Positions 44,510-51,099 of a stretch of 64,000 nt of DNA are shown in pieces. Positions within the stretch are counted from its first letter, which is position 1. The number at the start of each line of letters is the position of its first letter. A program made the translations under genes and the position numbers. The notes beneath the pieces were generated by a model. It was not told the origin of the DNA. It did no database searches and saw nothing but the letters and a program-made list of their open reading frames with translations. The DNA is taken from the NCBI GenBank assembly GCA_016794365.1, contig JAEUKB010000085.1:145658-209657 (forward strand), read 5' to 3'. The DNA comes from Myxococcales bacterium (GTDB taxonomy: Bacteria > Myxococcota_A > Polyangia > Palsa-1104 > JAEUJZ01).

Positions 44510-45006
44510 TACTCATCCTCCCCATACGCGAGCCAGCCGGGGGCGACATCGAGCGCGACCGCGATCGCTTCGATGGTGTCGACGCGCGGCACGGTCTGGC
44601 CGCTCTCGGTGTTTAGTACCGCTTGGTAGCTGACTTGCGCGGCGGCGGCGAGTTCTCGCAGCGACAGCCCGAGCCGCTCCCGCGACGACTTGAGCCGCTC
44701 GGCACAGCCCCGGTAGCGCTCCGCAAACACGCCGGCGCCCGGCTTGGGCTGCGGTTCCTCGTCGGACTTCAGATAGGCCGGCGTCTTGAGCCGGAAAGGC
44801 TCCGCGCCTTCCGGACCAAACGCCAGGTAGATCGGCGACACACCAACTCCGGCCGCTAGCTTCTCGACAGTGTCAATCGCTGGAATCTGCGTTCCAGCCT
44901 CGACGCCGTTTGGCAGATTCTTGGCGGTTTTTGCGAGATGCGAAACCTGCCGAGCCGACAACTGCGCAGCTTGGCGAGTTCGACGAAGACGAGATGGCAG
45001 GCCCAT
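44509..45006 (-). CDS. Double-HTH (XRE family) repressor of the element
   Basis: 165 residues from the ATG at 45006 (MGLPSRLRRTRQAAQLSARQ). Two XRE-type HTH domains are visible: the first around residues 5-55 (ARQVSHLAKTAKNLPNG, then IPAIDTVEKLAAGVGVSPIY) and the second around 105-160 (LSLRELAAAAQVSYQAVLNT, RVDTIEAIAVALDVAPGWLA). The two are clearly related, so the gene arose by internal duplication. Upstream starts at 45120 or 45213 would run through the divergent promoter, and the shorter start is preferred. It likely maintains the integrated state. Confidence 0.78.
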   Translation of the reverse strand: MGLPSRLRRTRQAAQLSARQVSHLAKTAKNLPNGVEAGTQIPAIDTVEKLAAGVGVSPIYLAFGPEGAEPFRLKTPAYLKSDEEPQPKPGAGVFAERYRGCAERLKSSRERLGLSLRELAAAAQVSYQAVLNTESGQTVPRVDTIEAIAVALDVAPGWLAYGEDE

Positions 45007-45108
45007 CCACAGTGGATTTTTGCGTCCCTGGGCCACCTCGAGGAACTGCTGACCAGTCGGAACTAACAGCAAGTTTTCGACGGAGTCCGTCAATTCGGCC
45101 CTATCTGC

Positions 45109-45136
45109 TTGACATTGCATTTCGATGCGATACCTT
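45109..45136 (+). promoter_or_regulatory. Candidate early promoter of the element with operator-like repeat
   Basis: TTGACA at 45109-45114, 16 bp, then TACCTT at 45131-45136, upstream of the rightward early operon. Between them GCAT-TTCG-ATGC (45117-45128) forms a dyad suited to the divergent double-HTH repressor. The -10 match is weak, so confidence is modest. Confidence 0.4.
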
Positions 45137-45237
45137 TTCCCAGTCACGACGGACTGGCCCCAAATACAGACCACCACCACGCTAGACCAGTCCGATCGGC
45201 GGCACAACGGCAACGGAGAACGTTTTTGGAGGACGCG

Positions 45238-45642
45238 ATGAAGGCAGATTCAGCGGAAAGCGGGCTGGACAACCAGCACAGCGGCCCAAGCAACGCCGGA
45301 CTCTCTGTACATCAGGGCCAGCTTCTGCGCGCTGAGGAGCCCGCCGGCCTGCGCATGAGCTTTTTCGCTTCTCCCGATACGGCGGACTGGCTGCGCGCGA
45401 CGGTGAAGAAGTGGCTTGGAAAGTATGAGATGCGGACGTTGTTTGTGATGTTTCTGGCGTTGTTACCGGCGTGCTGGTCGGACTGCAATGCAGTTAGAAG
45501 GGGTCAGTCTCTGTCGGAAAAATGCTCTGGATATAAGCAGGACTTTGACGGGGCAAACCTGCTGCTCGAGGAAAGTGGCTACCCGGAGAAAACGGCCGCC
45601 TTTGCTTGGAGGATGTACCGAGAGTGCATGGAGGGAAAATAG
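45238..45642 (+). CDS. Chimeric element protein with ASPDTADWLR segment and lipoprotein-like tail
   Basis: 134 residues from the ATG at 45238, preceded by TGGAGGA. Residues 40-62 (MSFFASPDTADWLRATVKKW) are nearly identical to the start of the next gene. The remaining 70 residues look like a separate small lipoprotein starting MRTLFVMFLALLPACWSDCN at 45430, with a LPAC lipobox and further Cys. The arrangement suggests that a lipoprotein cassette was inserted next to a 69-bp duplication. Translation as one protein or restarting at 45430 cannot be decided here. Confidence 0.6.
   Translation: MKADSAESGLDNQHSGPSNAGLSVHQGQLLRAEEPAGLRMSFFASPDTADWLRATVKKWLGKYEMRTLFVMFLALLPACWSDCNAVRRGQSLSEKCSGYKQDFDGANLLLEESGYPEKTAAFAWRMYRECMEGK
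45355..45423 (+). repeat. 69-bp direct duplication, first copy (second at 45679-45747)
   Basis: 63 of 69 bases match the copy 324 bp downstream. Both begin at an ATG and encode the MSF-ASPDTADWLR-TVKKWLGK segment. The copies share no flanking similarity beyond this, so they look like recombination scars or a duplicated start region. Confidence 0.9.
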
Positions 45643-45678
45643 ATGTGCGCGGTCGGATGTGGAGCAAAGGAACTGAGC

Positions 45679-46065
45679 ATGAGCTTTCTGGCTTCCCCCG
45701 ATACGGCGGACTGGCTGCGCCAGACGGTGAAGAAGTGGCTTGGGAAGTCGGCGCGCCTGGCCAAGCTCGGCAGCGTGGAGCGCATCCGACAGCTCAATCG
45801 CGGGCAAGCGCTGGTCTACTCGGCAGCGCTCGACCTCATGGAGCGAGCGAAGCGCGAAGGGAAGCCGCTGAATCTTCAGCTCTTGCAGATTCTCGCGGAA
45901 AACTTCGTCGAGAAGTCCAAGCGAGAGCGTCGCGACGAGCTGCGCGGTCGGATGTCCGCAGCGCACCGACTGCTCAAGATCGTTCCTTGGTGTCTGGCGC
46001 TGTTTCAGTCCGAGAGCAGCGCCCCTTCAACCCAGGACCCCGTGGCCGATGTGGTGGCCGCGTGA
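45679..46065 (+). CDS. Helical element protein, ASPDTADWLR family
   Basis: 128 residues from the ATG at 45679 with AAAGGAA eight bases upstream (an in-frame ATG at 45643 lacks a site). The sequence is helical and charged (LVYSAALDLMERAKREGKPL, then ENFVEKSKRERRDELRGRMS). Its first 23 residues are repeated within the previous gene. No family is recognised; the position in the early operon suggests replication or regulation. Confidence 0.62.
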   Translation: MSFLASPDTADWLRQTVKKWLGKSARLAKLGSVERIRQLNRGQALVYSAALDLMERAKREGKPLNLQLLQILAENFVEKSKRERRDELRGRMSAAHRLLKIVPWCLALFQSESSAPSTQDPVADVVAA

Positions 46066-46078
46066 AAGGAGGCTTGCG

Positions 46079-46291
46079 ATGACGAAGCGTGTTTTGGTGT
46101 TGTCGCTGCTCTGTCTCCTCACGGATGGAGCGCAAGCGGAACAGAACGGCAAGCCGCGCGAGCGGCCCCAATCAGCACCCGGTGCTGCACCGAAGACCTG
46201 TGATCCCAAGGATCAAAATGCATGCGACGGCTGCCCGTCTCGCTGCTACTGCCCGCAGGGCGGCGAATGTAGCTGTGTGACTCGCACATGA
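46079..46291 (+). CDS. Secreted Cys-rich element peptide
   Basis: 70 residues with a strong AAAGGAGG ribosome site seven bases before the ATG at 46079. A signal peptide (MTKRVLVLSLLCLLTDGAQA) is followed by a short basic linker and seven Cys in the last 35 residues (TCDPKDQNACDGCPSRCYC, PQGGECSC). The pattern suggests a disulfide-stabilised exported peptide. A superinfection-exclusion or host-envelope role is possible, without direct support. Confidence 0.6.
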   Translation: MTKRVLVLSLLCLLTDGAQAEQNGKPRERPQSAPGAAPKTCDPKDQNACDGCPSRCYCPQGGECSCVTRT

Positions 46292-46482
46292 AGGGCCACA
46301 TGCACAGCGATACGGATCTGCTCGCAGCTCGGGATCGGGACTGCTCGCAAGAGGAACGAGAGCTTGAGAAGGCGCGCAAGGCCGCCGAGCTGCGCAATCT
46401 GCGGCGCGTTCAGCTCTCCACGATTCCCAAGTCTTTCCTTTCGTGGTTTCCGCGCTTGGAGGTTTCCCATGCAGGCACCTAA
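46288..46482 (+). CDS. Small charged element protein
   Basis: 64 residues, ATGA overlap with the previous stop. The central part is a charged helix (ERELEKARKAAELRNLRRVQ) followed by a basic-aromatic end (FLSWFPRLEVSHAGT). No family is recognised. Tight coupling in an operon favours it being real. Confidence 0.5.
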   Translation: MKGHMHSDTDLLAARDRDCSQEERELEKARKAAELRNLRRVQLSTIPKSFLSWFPRLEVSHAGT

Positions 46483-46714
46483 AGACTGGTCGAAGTGCGC
46501 CGGCTGCGGAGAGCGTCAGCGGCCCGGTGATCTTGTTGACGGTCTGTGTCGGTCGCAGAAGTACGCCCAGCCGATTCCTAAGCTCGACTGCGCGCGTCAG
46601 GCAGCGAAGAAGGAACCGTTGCGCTTTGCGGTTCTCCTCGCCAACGTGCGAGCCAAGCGCGATGCAGTGGCCCAGTCATGGAAGTTGCGGCACGGGGGAG
46701 GGAAGGCAGCGTGA
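46469..46714 (+). CDS. Small zinc-ribbon protein sharing its fold with the integrase N-terminus
   Basis: 81 residues from the ATG at 46469 with TTGGAGG ahead of it. The first 45 residues (CAGCGERQRPGDLVDGLCRS then PIPKLDCARQAA) line up with the integrase N-terminus (CRGCGKAGELVRGVCRH then PTPKLGCMRKAA): same four Cys, LV-G-CR and P-PKL-C-R-AA. The C-terminal half is helical (LRFAVLLANVRAKRDAVAQS). A shared partner or DNA target for this protein and the recombinase is inferred. Confidence 0.7.
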   Translation: MQAPKDWSKCAGCGERQRPGDLVDGLCRSQKYAQPIPKLDCARQAAKKEPLRFAVLLANVRAKRDAVAQSWKLRHGGGKAA

Positions 46715-46813
46715 GGCGATTCCTACCGATTCTGCTGTGCTTTGGAGACAGAGGGGCGGCGGCTCGACGAGAGTTGCCTTGATTGCGAGACCTACGAACG
46801 GCATTGCAAGTAG
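46715..46813 (+). other. Cys-rich open frame continuing past the zinc-ribbon gene's TGA
   Basis: In frame with the previous gene after its TGA at 46712-46714 the sequence reads GDSYRFCCALETEGRRLDES, then CLDCETYERHCK before a TAG at 46811. It has the look of a small zinc-binding phage protein but lacks an ATG or GTG; a TTG at 46742 is the only start. It may be a frameshifted remnant, a TTG-started gene or readthrough. I cannot decide. Confidence 0.3.
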
Positions 46814-46835
46814 CGGAACAGGCGCAGCGCGAACC

Positions 46836-47054
46836 ATGGCCAAAGTCGTACTGACCATTGAAGACATTGAAGAGACCGGGCGGGCGAATAGCTTCACCTT
46901 CACAATGGAATCAGATCCGGGTTTTCCGGATGAAGCACAAGAGGTCACGGTCGCCCAGGCGCTGGGACTCCGCTTAGCGGAGCTCTTGGTGGAAAGTTGT
47001 GAAGGACCACGGCGATGTTCGATTCGTGTAGGGGGTGATCTTGTCCAACCGTGA
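46836..47054 (+). CDS. Small acidic element protein
   Basis: 72 residues from the ATG at 46836 (MAKVVLTIEDIEETGRANSF) with beta-rich start, a helical middle (VTVAQALGLRLAELLVESCE) and SIRVGGDLVQP end. The frame extends upstream without a better start. It overlaps the next gene by 20 bp. No family is recognised. Confidence 0.5.
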   Translation: MAKVVLTIEDIEETGRANSFTFTMESDPGFPDEAQEVTVAQALGLRLAELLVESCEGPRRCSIRVGGDLVQP

Positions 47055-47331
47055 CCGCATACAGATTGCGCGCGAGCGGATGGCGGCGATCAAGCCGCAC
47101 CTGGTCGCGAAGGTGCAGACCGGAGAGCGGGGGCAGCTGCTCCTATTCCCTGGTCACATGGCGCAGACGCGCACTCACAGTTGGCGTTACCAGGGCACAG
47201 ACCAGCGCTTCCGCAACGAACGGCACTTCCTTTGCGCGGTCTGTGGCGAGCTGATGATCCGAGTGGGTGAAGCCTGTCTGTACGGAGTCGCTCGGCTCAC
47301 CACCGAGCCGGAATGTCGGCGGCAGAAGTGA
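47035..47331 (+). CDS. Small element protein with Cys pairs
   Basis: 98 residues from the GTG at 47035; a TTG at 47041 with AGGGGGTGA just ahead is equally possible. A basic helical start (RIQIARERMAAIKPHLVAKV) is followed by a possible zinc site (FLCAVCGELM, then EACLYGV and EPEC). It overlaps the integrase start by 19 bp, so translation is probably coupled. Confidence 0.5.
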   Translation: MILSNRDRIQIARERMAAIKPHLVAKVQTGERGQLLLFPGHMAQTRTHSWRYQGTDQRFRNERHFLCAVCGELMIRVGEACLYGVARLTTEPECRRQK

Positions 47332-49235
47332 GCGAGCCGACGCAAATCACAGGCCCATCAGGAACCTGCAGGGGCTGCGGAAAGGCCGGCGAGCTGGTGC
47401 GCGGTGTCTGTCGACATTCCCGGCATCTTGAGCCGACGCCAAAGCTGGGCTGTATGCGCAAAGCCGCTCAGCGTGACGAGGCAGCGCGGGCCGAGCTGGC
47501 CGATTGGATCAGGAAGAGGCCGCGTACCGCCACTGAACAGGTGCTGCTATGGCGCATCCGAGGCGTCGATAAGCATGGCCAGGGCTGCTATAAGCCACTC
47601 GCTGACCTTGCTGTAGGGCGGATCAGGAGGTCCGAGACTCCCGATCCTGAGACACCGAAGCTCAGCCTGAGGACTGCCCGGCGCGCCTTAGTGGGTCTGA
47701 GGGTACGCAGAGAGGTGGTATTCGCAGGTCAGGTCGAGAGAGGCATGAATATCTGGCTTGACCCGAAGCAGCGATACAGCGCCGACAAAGTGCCGATTTG
47801 CCGTCATCGCGCGATTCATCATCTCTGGCCACTCGACGAGGCGAAATCACTTATCACCGGCGAGCTCAAAGAGCCAGAGTCGCTCATCATCGACGGCTTC
47901 AAAGTCAATCGGCGGCTGGCGCAGGAGTGGAATCTTGACGCGATCCGTCGAGCGATTGCGACGATCAAGAGCTGGTATCCAGATCTCTCTCGGCTGTCGT
48001 CGCAGTCCGCCATGTTGGCAACCGTCCTTCGCCAGCAGCTGGCGGGGCACAATGCTGTTTACGCCCATCGCCGCAGCGAGGAACAGAAGCTCAAGGACGA
48101 GAAGCGGCTAAAAGAGGTCGAACAGGATCTCCGGATCGATAGGCGCAAAGAGCATGACGCGGAGCTCATCAAAGGGCTATCGGTGCTCGCGCAGCTGCTC
48201 GGCAAAGACAAGGCTGCCCAGCTCGTAGCAGCGCCAGAGAGCTCCGACAAGAGACCAACGCTTCCGAATGAACGGCCCGGCCCAGTAGAGCCGAAGCCAC
48301 AGACGCAGATCGAAAAAGCGGCACCGCCGGAGGTCATTGGGCCTATGACAATACGACAGCAAATCGAGGACTTCTTGCGGTCGGTAAAGATCGAGGCCAG
48401 TTCGCAACGAACAGTCGCTTACTACAGCGACAAAGCGAAGGCCCTTCATCGATTTTTTGAGGCTCCGTGTGTCGAGATGATCGCGATAGAACATCTCTAT
48501 GCATACATAGAGCTGCGCAGAGAGGCGGGCCGCAAGACGGCGACAATCAAGAAGGAGCTCGAAGTTCTTTCGATGGTCGCCAAACACTTTGGCGTTGATC
48601 TCCGGTCGAAGTCGGTCCGCATCAAGCGCCTGTTCGCGAAAATTTCAGGCGCGGCAACTCGAGAGCCGAAGCCCCTGACCTTTGAGGAGTACCAGCTGCT
48701 TCGCGAGCAGCTGCCGGACAATCGGCGACTGCTGGTAGATGTTGCAGTCTATACCGGTGCTCGAGCGTCGGAGCTGTTTGCACTCAGAATCGAAGATTTC
48801 GACTTTGTCAGGGGCCGCGTCCACATTCGCGGGACAAAGACGGCCAAGTCAGACCGCTGGCTGCCGCTCGTCCCGGTCCTAGACGAGCTTGTCAGGCCGC
48901 AGCAGCTCGCGCGCCGTGGTGGCCATCTGCTCGACCACTGGCACAACAAGTGGAAGGATCTTCGAGCAGCCTGCGTCAGAGCTGGTATCGAGCCTCGATC
49001 CGTCCTCGACTTCCGTCACACCTTCGCGAGCTGGCTGAAGCAAGCTGGCTGCGACTCCAAAGCCGTCGGCGCACTCATGGGCCATACAACAGGAAAGATG
49101 GTCGATGAGGTCTACGGCCATCTTGACGATCGATCGTTGCGGGCCGTCATTGAGCATCTGCCGAAGCCTCGACCAGCCCAACTGCCGCCAGTCGTGCTGC
49201 AGTTGGAGCCAGACAATCCTGTAGACTCGAAGTAG
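47313..49235 (+). CDS. Tyrosine recombinase with N-terminal zinc module and probable winged helix
   Basis: 640 residues. Residues 18-50 carry the four-Cys zinc-ribbon shared with the 81-residue gene upstream. Residues about 55-160 look like a winged helix (PKLSLRTARRALVGLRVRRE, then ERGMNIWLDP). A helical linker is followed by a core-binding domain (about 345-425) and the recombinase catalytic domain. There Arg484 (YTGARASELF), Lys in GTKTAKSDRW, Arg568-His569 (DFRHTFASWL), GHTTG and Tyr601 (DEVYGH) are seen. The first His of the HxxR box is replaced by Leu. It lies 455 bp from the tRNA attachment site and should integrate and excise the element. Confidence 0.9.
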   Translation: MSAAEVSEPTQITGPSGTCRGCGKAGELVRGVCRHSRHLEPTPKLGCMRKAAQRDEAARAELADWIRKRPRTATEQVLLWRIRGVDKHGQGCYKPLADLAVGRIRRSETPDPETPKLSLRTARRALVGLRVRREVVFAGQVERGMNIWLDPKQRYSADKVPICRHRAIHHLWPLDEAKSLITGELKEPESLIIDGFKVNRRLAQEWNLDAIRRAIATIKSWYPDLSRLSSQSAMLATVLRQQLAGHNAVYAHRRSEEQKLKDEKRLKEVEQDLRIDRRKEHDAELIKGLSVLAQLLGKDKAAQLVAAPESSDKRPTLPNERPGPVEPKPQTQIEKAAPPEVIGPMTIRQQIEDFLRSVKIEASSQRTVAYYSDKAKALHRFFEAPCVEMIAIEHLYAYIELRREAGRKTATIKKELEVLSMVAKHFGVDLRSKSVRIKRLFAKISGAATREPKPLTFEEYQLLREQLPDNRRLLVDVAVYTGARASELFALRIEDFDFVRGRVHIRGTKTAKSDRWLPLVPVLDELVRPQQLARRGGHLLDHWHNKWKDLRAACVRAGIEPRSVLDFRHTFASWLKQAGCDSKAVGALMGHTTGKMVDEVYGHLDDRSLRAVIEHLPKPRPAQLPPVVLQLEPDNPVDSK

Positions 49236-49276
49236 CCCAGCCTCTCAGCCCCAAAGACAAGCGACGAAAGCCCAAC

Positions 49277-49306
49277 GGCACCGGAGATCTATCCGGTGCC
49301 TTTTTT
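49277..49306 (+). terminator. Intrinsic terminator after the integrase
   Basis: GGCACCGGA at 49277-49285 pairs perfectly with TCCGGTGCC at 49292-49300 around a 6-base loop, followed by six T. It lies 41 bp past the integrase stop. Confidence 0.95.
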
Positions 49307-49521
49307 CATTCAGGGTGTTCGCTCTGCGTCGATTTTGCACTCACCGAGAACAGTTTCCGACGTGGGCGTTGCGCGTTTGATGAGCTGGTGAAAGCCCAGC
49401 GCGCAGCGGACTCGTGTTTGTAACTTGTCCAAGCGTCCAGCACATCGGTCATTTTGACCGGGTACGAGGTCACCAATGTCCGGACACGCGGCCAAGGCTG
49501 ACCGATCACGTTCGAGAGCAC
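49306..49521 (-). CDS. Possible small protein or gene remnant at the element's right end
   Basis: A frame of 71 residues from a GTG at 49521, reading IGQPWPRVRTLVTSYPVKMT then DVLDAWTSYKHESAARWAF. It looks more protein-like than random sequence, but no ribosome site is seen and the frame is cut by a TGA about 60 bp upstream. It may be a decayed gene. The rest of the 49236-49689 gap holds only the terminator and a G-rich stretch before the tRNA. Confidence 0.3.
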   Translation of the reverse strand: MLSNVIGQPWPRVRTLVTSYPVKMTDVLDAWTSYKHESAARWAFTSSSNAQRPRRKLFSVSAKSTQSEHPE

Positions 49522-49687
49522 CCGGTCACCGTCGGCCGCTAAAGATTCGATCTGTTTTTGATCTGAAGATTTAGACAGGACGCAGGCCGCTCACCCGTCG
49601 GGTAGAGCGTTTTTGCGGCTACGCCTCCCCCAGAGCACCCGATCGAGTTTCCGTCGGAGACAAAGCTCGATTGAGGGGGGGTTGGAG

Positions 49688-49731
49688 AGGGTGAGTGAAG
49701 GGGCTTGAACCCTCGACGACCGGAGTCACAG
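49688..49731. repeat. Right attachment site (attR) inside tRNA-His
   Basis: 44 bp identical to 36838-36881. It starts 2 bases outside the tRNA discriminator end and extends to the anticodon loop. The tRNA remains intact because the element carries this 3' half. Confidence 0.95.
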
Positions 49732-49763
49732 TCCGGTGCTCTACCAACTGAGCTACACTCACC
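49690..49763 (-). tRNA. tRNA-His (GUG)
   Basis: 74 nt with acceptor GTGAGTG/CACTCAC, D-arm GCTC...GAGC, anticodon stem CCGGA/TCCGG around CTGTGAC (anticodon GTG) and T-arm GAGGG-TTCAAGC-CCCTT. The extra 5' G and the C discriminator are both encoded, the hallmark of tRNA-His. CCA is not encoded. It is the integration target of the element. Confidence 0.98.
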
Positions 49764-49776
49764 AGAAGCGAGGGGC

Positions 49777-49805
49777 AGTCTACGTAGGCCTATGATTCCC
49801 TACAA
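49777..49805 (-). promoter_or_regulatory. Candidate tRNA-His promoter
   Basis: On the minus strand TTGTAG (49805-49800), 17 bp, then TAGACT (49782-49777), with the mature tRNA starting 13 bases downstream. Both hexamers match consensus at four of six positions. Confidence 0.5.
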
Positions 49806-49880
49806 GGGAAAAATGTAGGTTTTTGCGAACTTTTCAGTACCGAAGCTGAGCTACCGACATCACTCGAGACGGAATCGTCG

Positions 49881-51095
49881 CTAACCGGACAGCACGGCTG
49901 CAAACTGATCGACGGCCCAGTCGAGATCAGCGGAATCGACCACGAGCGGCGGCGCAATCCGTAGCACCATGTCGTGGGTTTCTTTGCACAGCACGCCGCG
50001 ACGAGCCAGCGACTCACAGAACGGACGCGCAGGACGATTCAGCTCAATACCGATGAGCAGGCCTCGGCCTCGGACTTCGCGAACGTAGGGACTGGGAATC
50101 GAGCGCAGACGAGCCAGCAGCGGAGCCCCAAGTGCGCTGGACTTCTGACACAGCTCTTCGTCGCGCAGCACCGAAAGTGCGGCCCGCGACACAGCACACG
50201 CGAGCGGGTTTCCACCAAACGTGCTGCCGTGGCTGCCGGGCGCGAACACGGACATGGCTTCGCTCGACGACAGAATGGCGGAAACGGGATAGACACCGCC
50301 CGACAAGGCTTTGCCAAGGACGACGACATCGGGACGAACTCGCTCATGCTCCGACGCCAGCAGATAGCCGGTGCGACCGAGTCCCGTCTGAATCTCGTCG
50401 GCAATCAACAGGACTCCGCGCTCTTTGCAAAGTCTGGCTGCCGCCGAGAGATATCCGTCAGGAGGAATCAAAATTCCCGCTTCAGCTTGGATTGGCTCGA
50501 CGAGAAATGCACAGGTTCGCGGTGTCATTGCGGCCTCTAACGCCGCCAAGTCACCAAACGGAACGCTGACGAATCCCGGCGTGTAGGGTCCAAAGCCATC
50601 GCGATAGAGCGGGTCCGACGAGAAGCTGACGATCGTGGTGGTGCGACCGTGGAAGTTGTTGTCACAGACGATGATCTCAGCCTGTCCGTCGGGGATTCCT
50701 CGCTTTTGATAACCCCAGCGACGAGCAAGCTTGATCGCCGACTCGACCGCTTCGGCACCGCTGTTCATCGGCAGCATTCGCTCATAGCCAAGCAGCGAGC
50801 ACAGCTCTTGTTCAAACAGCGGCAGCTGATCGTTGCGAAACGCCCGCGAGGTCAAGGTCACGCGCTGGGCTTGCTCGACGAGAGCTGCGATGATTCGCGG
50901 GTGACAGTGGCCTTGGTTGACCGCCGAATACGCGCCCAGACAGTCGAGATAGCGCTTGCCCTCGACATCGGTCATCCACGCGCCGCGCGCTTCCCGAATG
51001 ACCACCGGCAGCGGCTTGTAGTTGTGCGCGCCAAACTGCTCTTCGAGTTCGATAAAGTGTCGCGTCGTCGCTGCCAGGTTGTCGTCGTGGGCCAT
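49881..51095 (-). CDS. rocD: Ornithine aminotransferase
   Basis: 404 residues from the ATG at 51095 (MAHDDNLAATTRHFIELEEQ), which has an AAGAAGGG site upstream; the open frame continues to 51401 without homology. Class III aminotransferase features: AYSAVNQGHCHPRI, MNSGAEAVESAIKLARRWGY, FHGRTTTIVSFS, EPIQAEAGI, LIADEIQTGLGRTG and the PLP lysine in VVLGKALSGG. The pattern and the GAYSAVNQGH start are those of RocD, converting ornithine and 2-oxoglutarate to glutamate semialdehyde. It precedes or follows a DHH-like gene on the same strand by 4 bp. Confidence 0.93.
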   Translation of the reverse strand: MAHDDNLAATTRHFIELEEQFGAHNYKPLPVVIREARGAWMTDVEGKRYLDCLGAYSAVNQGHCHPRIIAALVEQAQRVTLTSRAFRNDQLPLFEQELCSLLGYERMLPMNSGAEAVESAIKLARRWGYQKRGIPDGQAEIIVCDNNFHGRTTTIVSFSSDPLYRDGFGPYTPGFVSVPFGDLAALEAAMTPRTCAFLVEPIQAEAGILIPPDGYLSAAARLCKERGVLLIADEIQTGLGRTGYLLASEHERVRPDVVVLGKALSGGVYPVSAILSSSEAMSVFAPGSHGSTFGGNPLACAVSRAALSVLRDEELCQKSSALGAPLLARLRSIPSPYVREVRGRGLLIGIELNRPARPFCESLARRGVLCKETHDMVLRIAPPLVVDSADLDWAVDQFAAVLSG

Positions 51096-51099
51096 GATC

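Larger units (their letters stand above)
36838..49731. mobile_element. 12.85-kb integrative element in tRNA-His, virus-like, no known tail or packaging genes
   Basis: The two 44-bp repeats are 12,850 bp apart. The right one rebuilds the 3' half of tRNA-His, and a tyrosine recombinase gene ends 455 bp from it. Inside are a leftward operon (42144 to 37052) with a collagen-like spike and a muralytic enzyme, a rightward operon from 42337 to 44319, a repressor operon (45006 to 44337) and a divergent early operon (45238 to 49235). Gene spacing is tight with frequent start-stop overlaps. No terminase, portal, tail tube, Zot-type or FtsK/packaging ATPase is seen. A temperate tailless virus or virus-derived satellite is the best guess. 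Confidence 0.85.

Noticed and set aside
46712..46714. TGA as selenocysteine codon in the zinc-ribbon gene
   Set aside because: No SECIS-like hairpin was recognised after it and the gene is complete without the extension; recorded only as an odd open frame.
36838..49731. Integrated conjugative element or inovirus
   Set aside because: No relaxase, type IV secretion gene, Zot-type ATPase or rolling-circle initiator was recognised in any frame.
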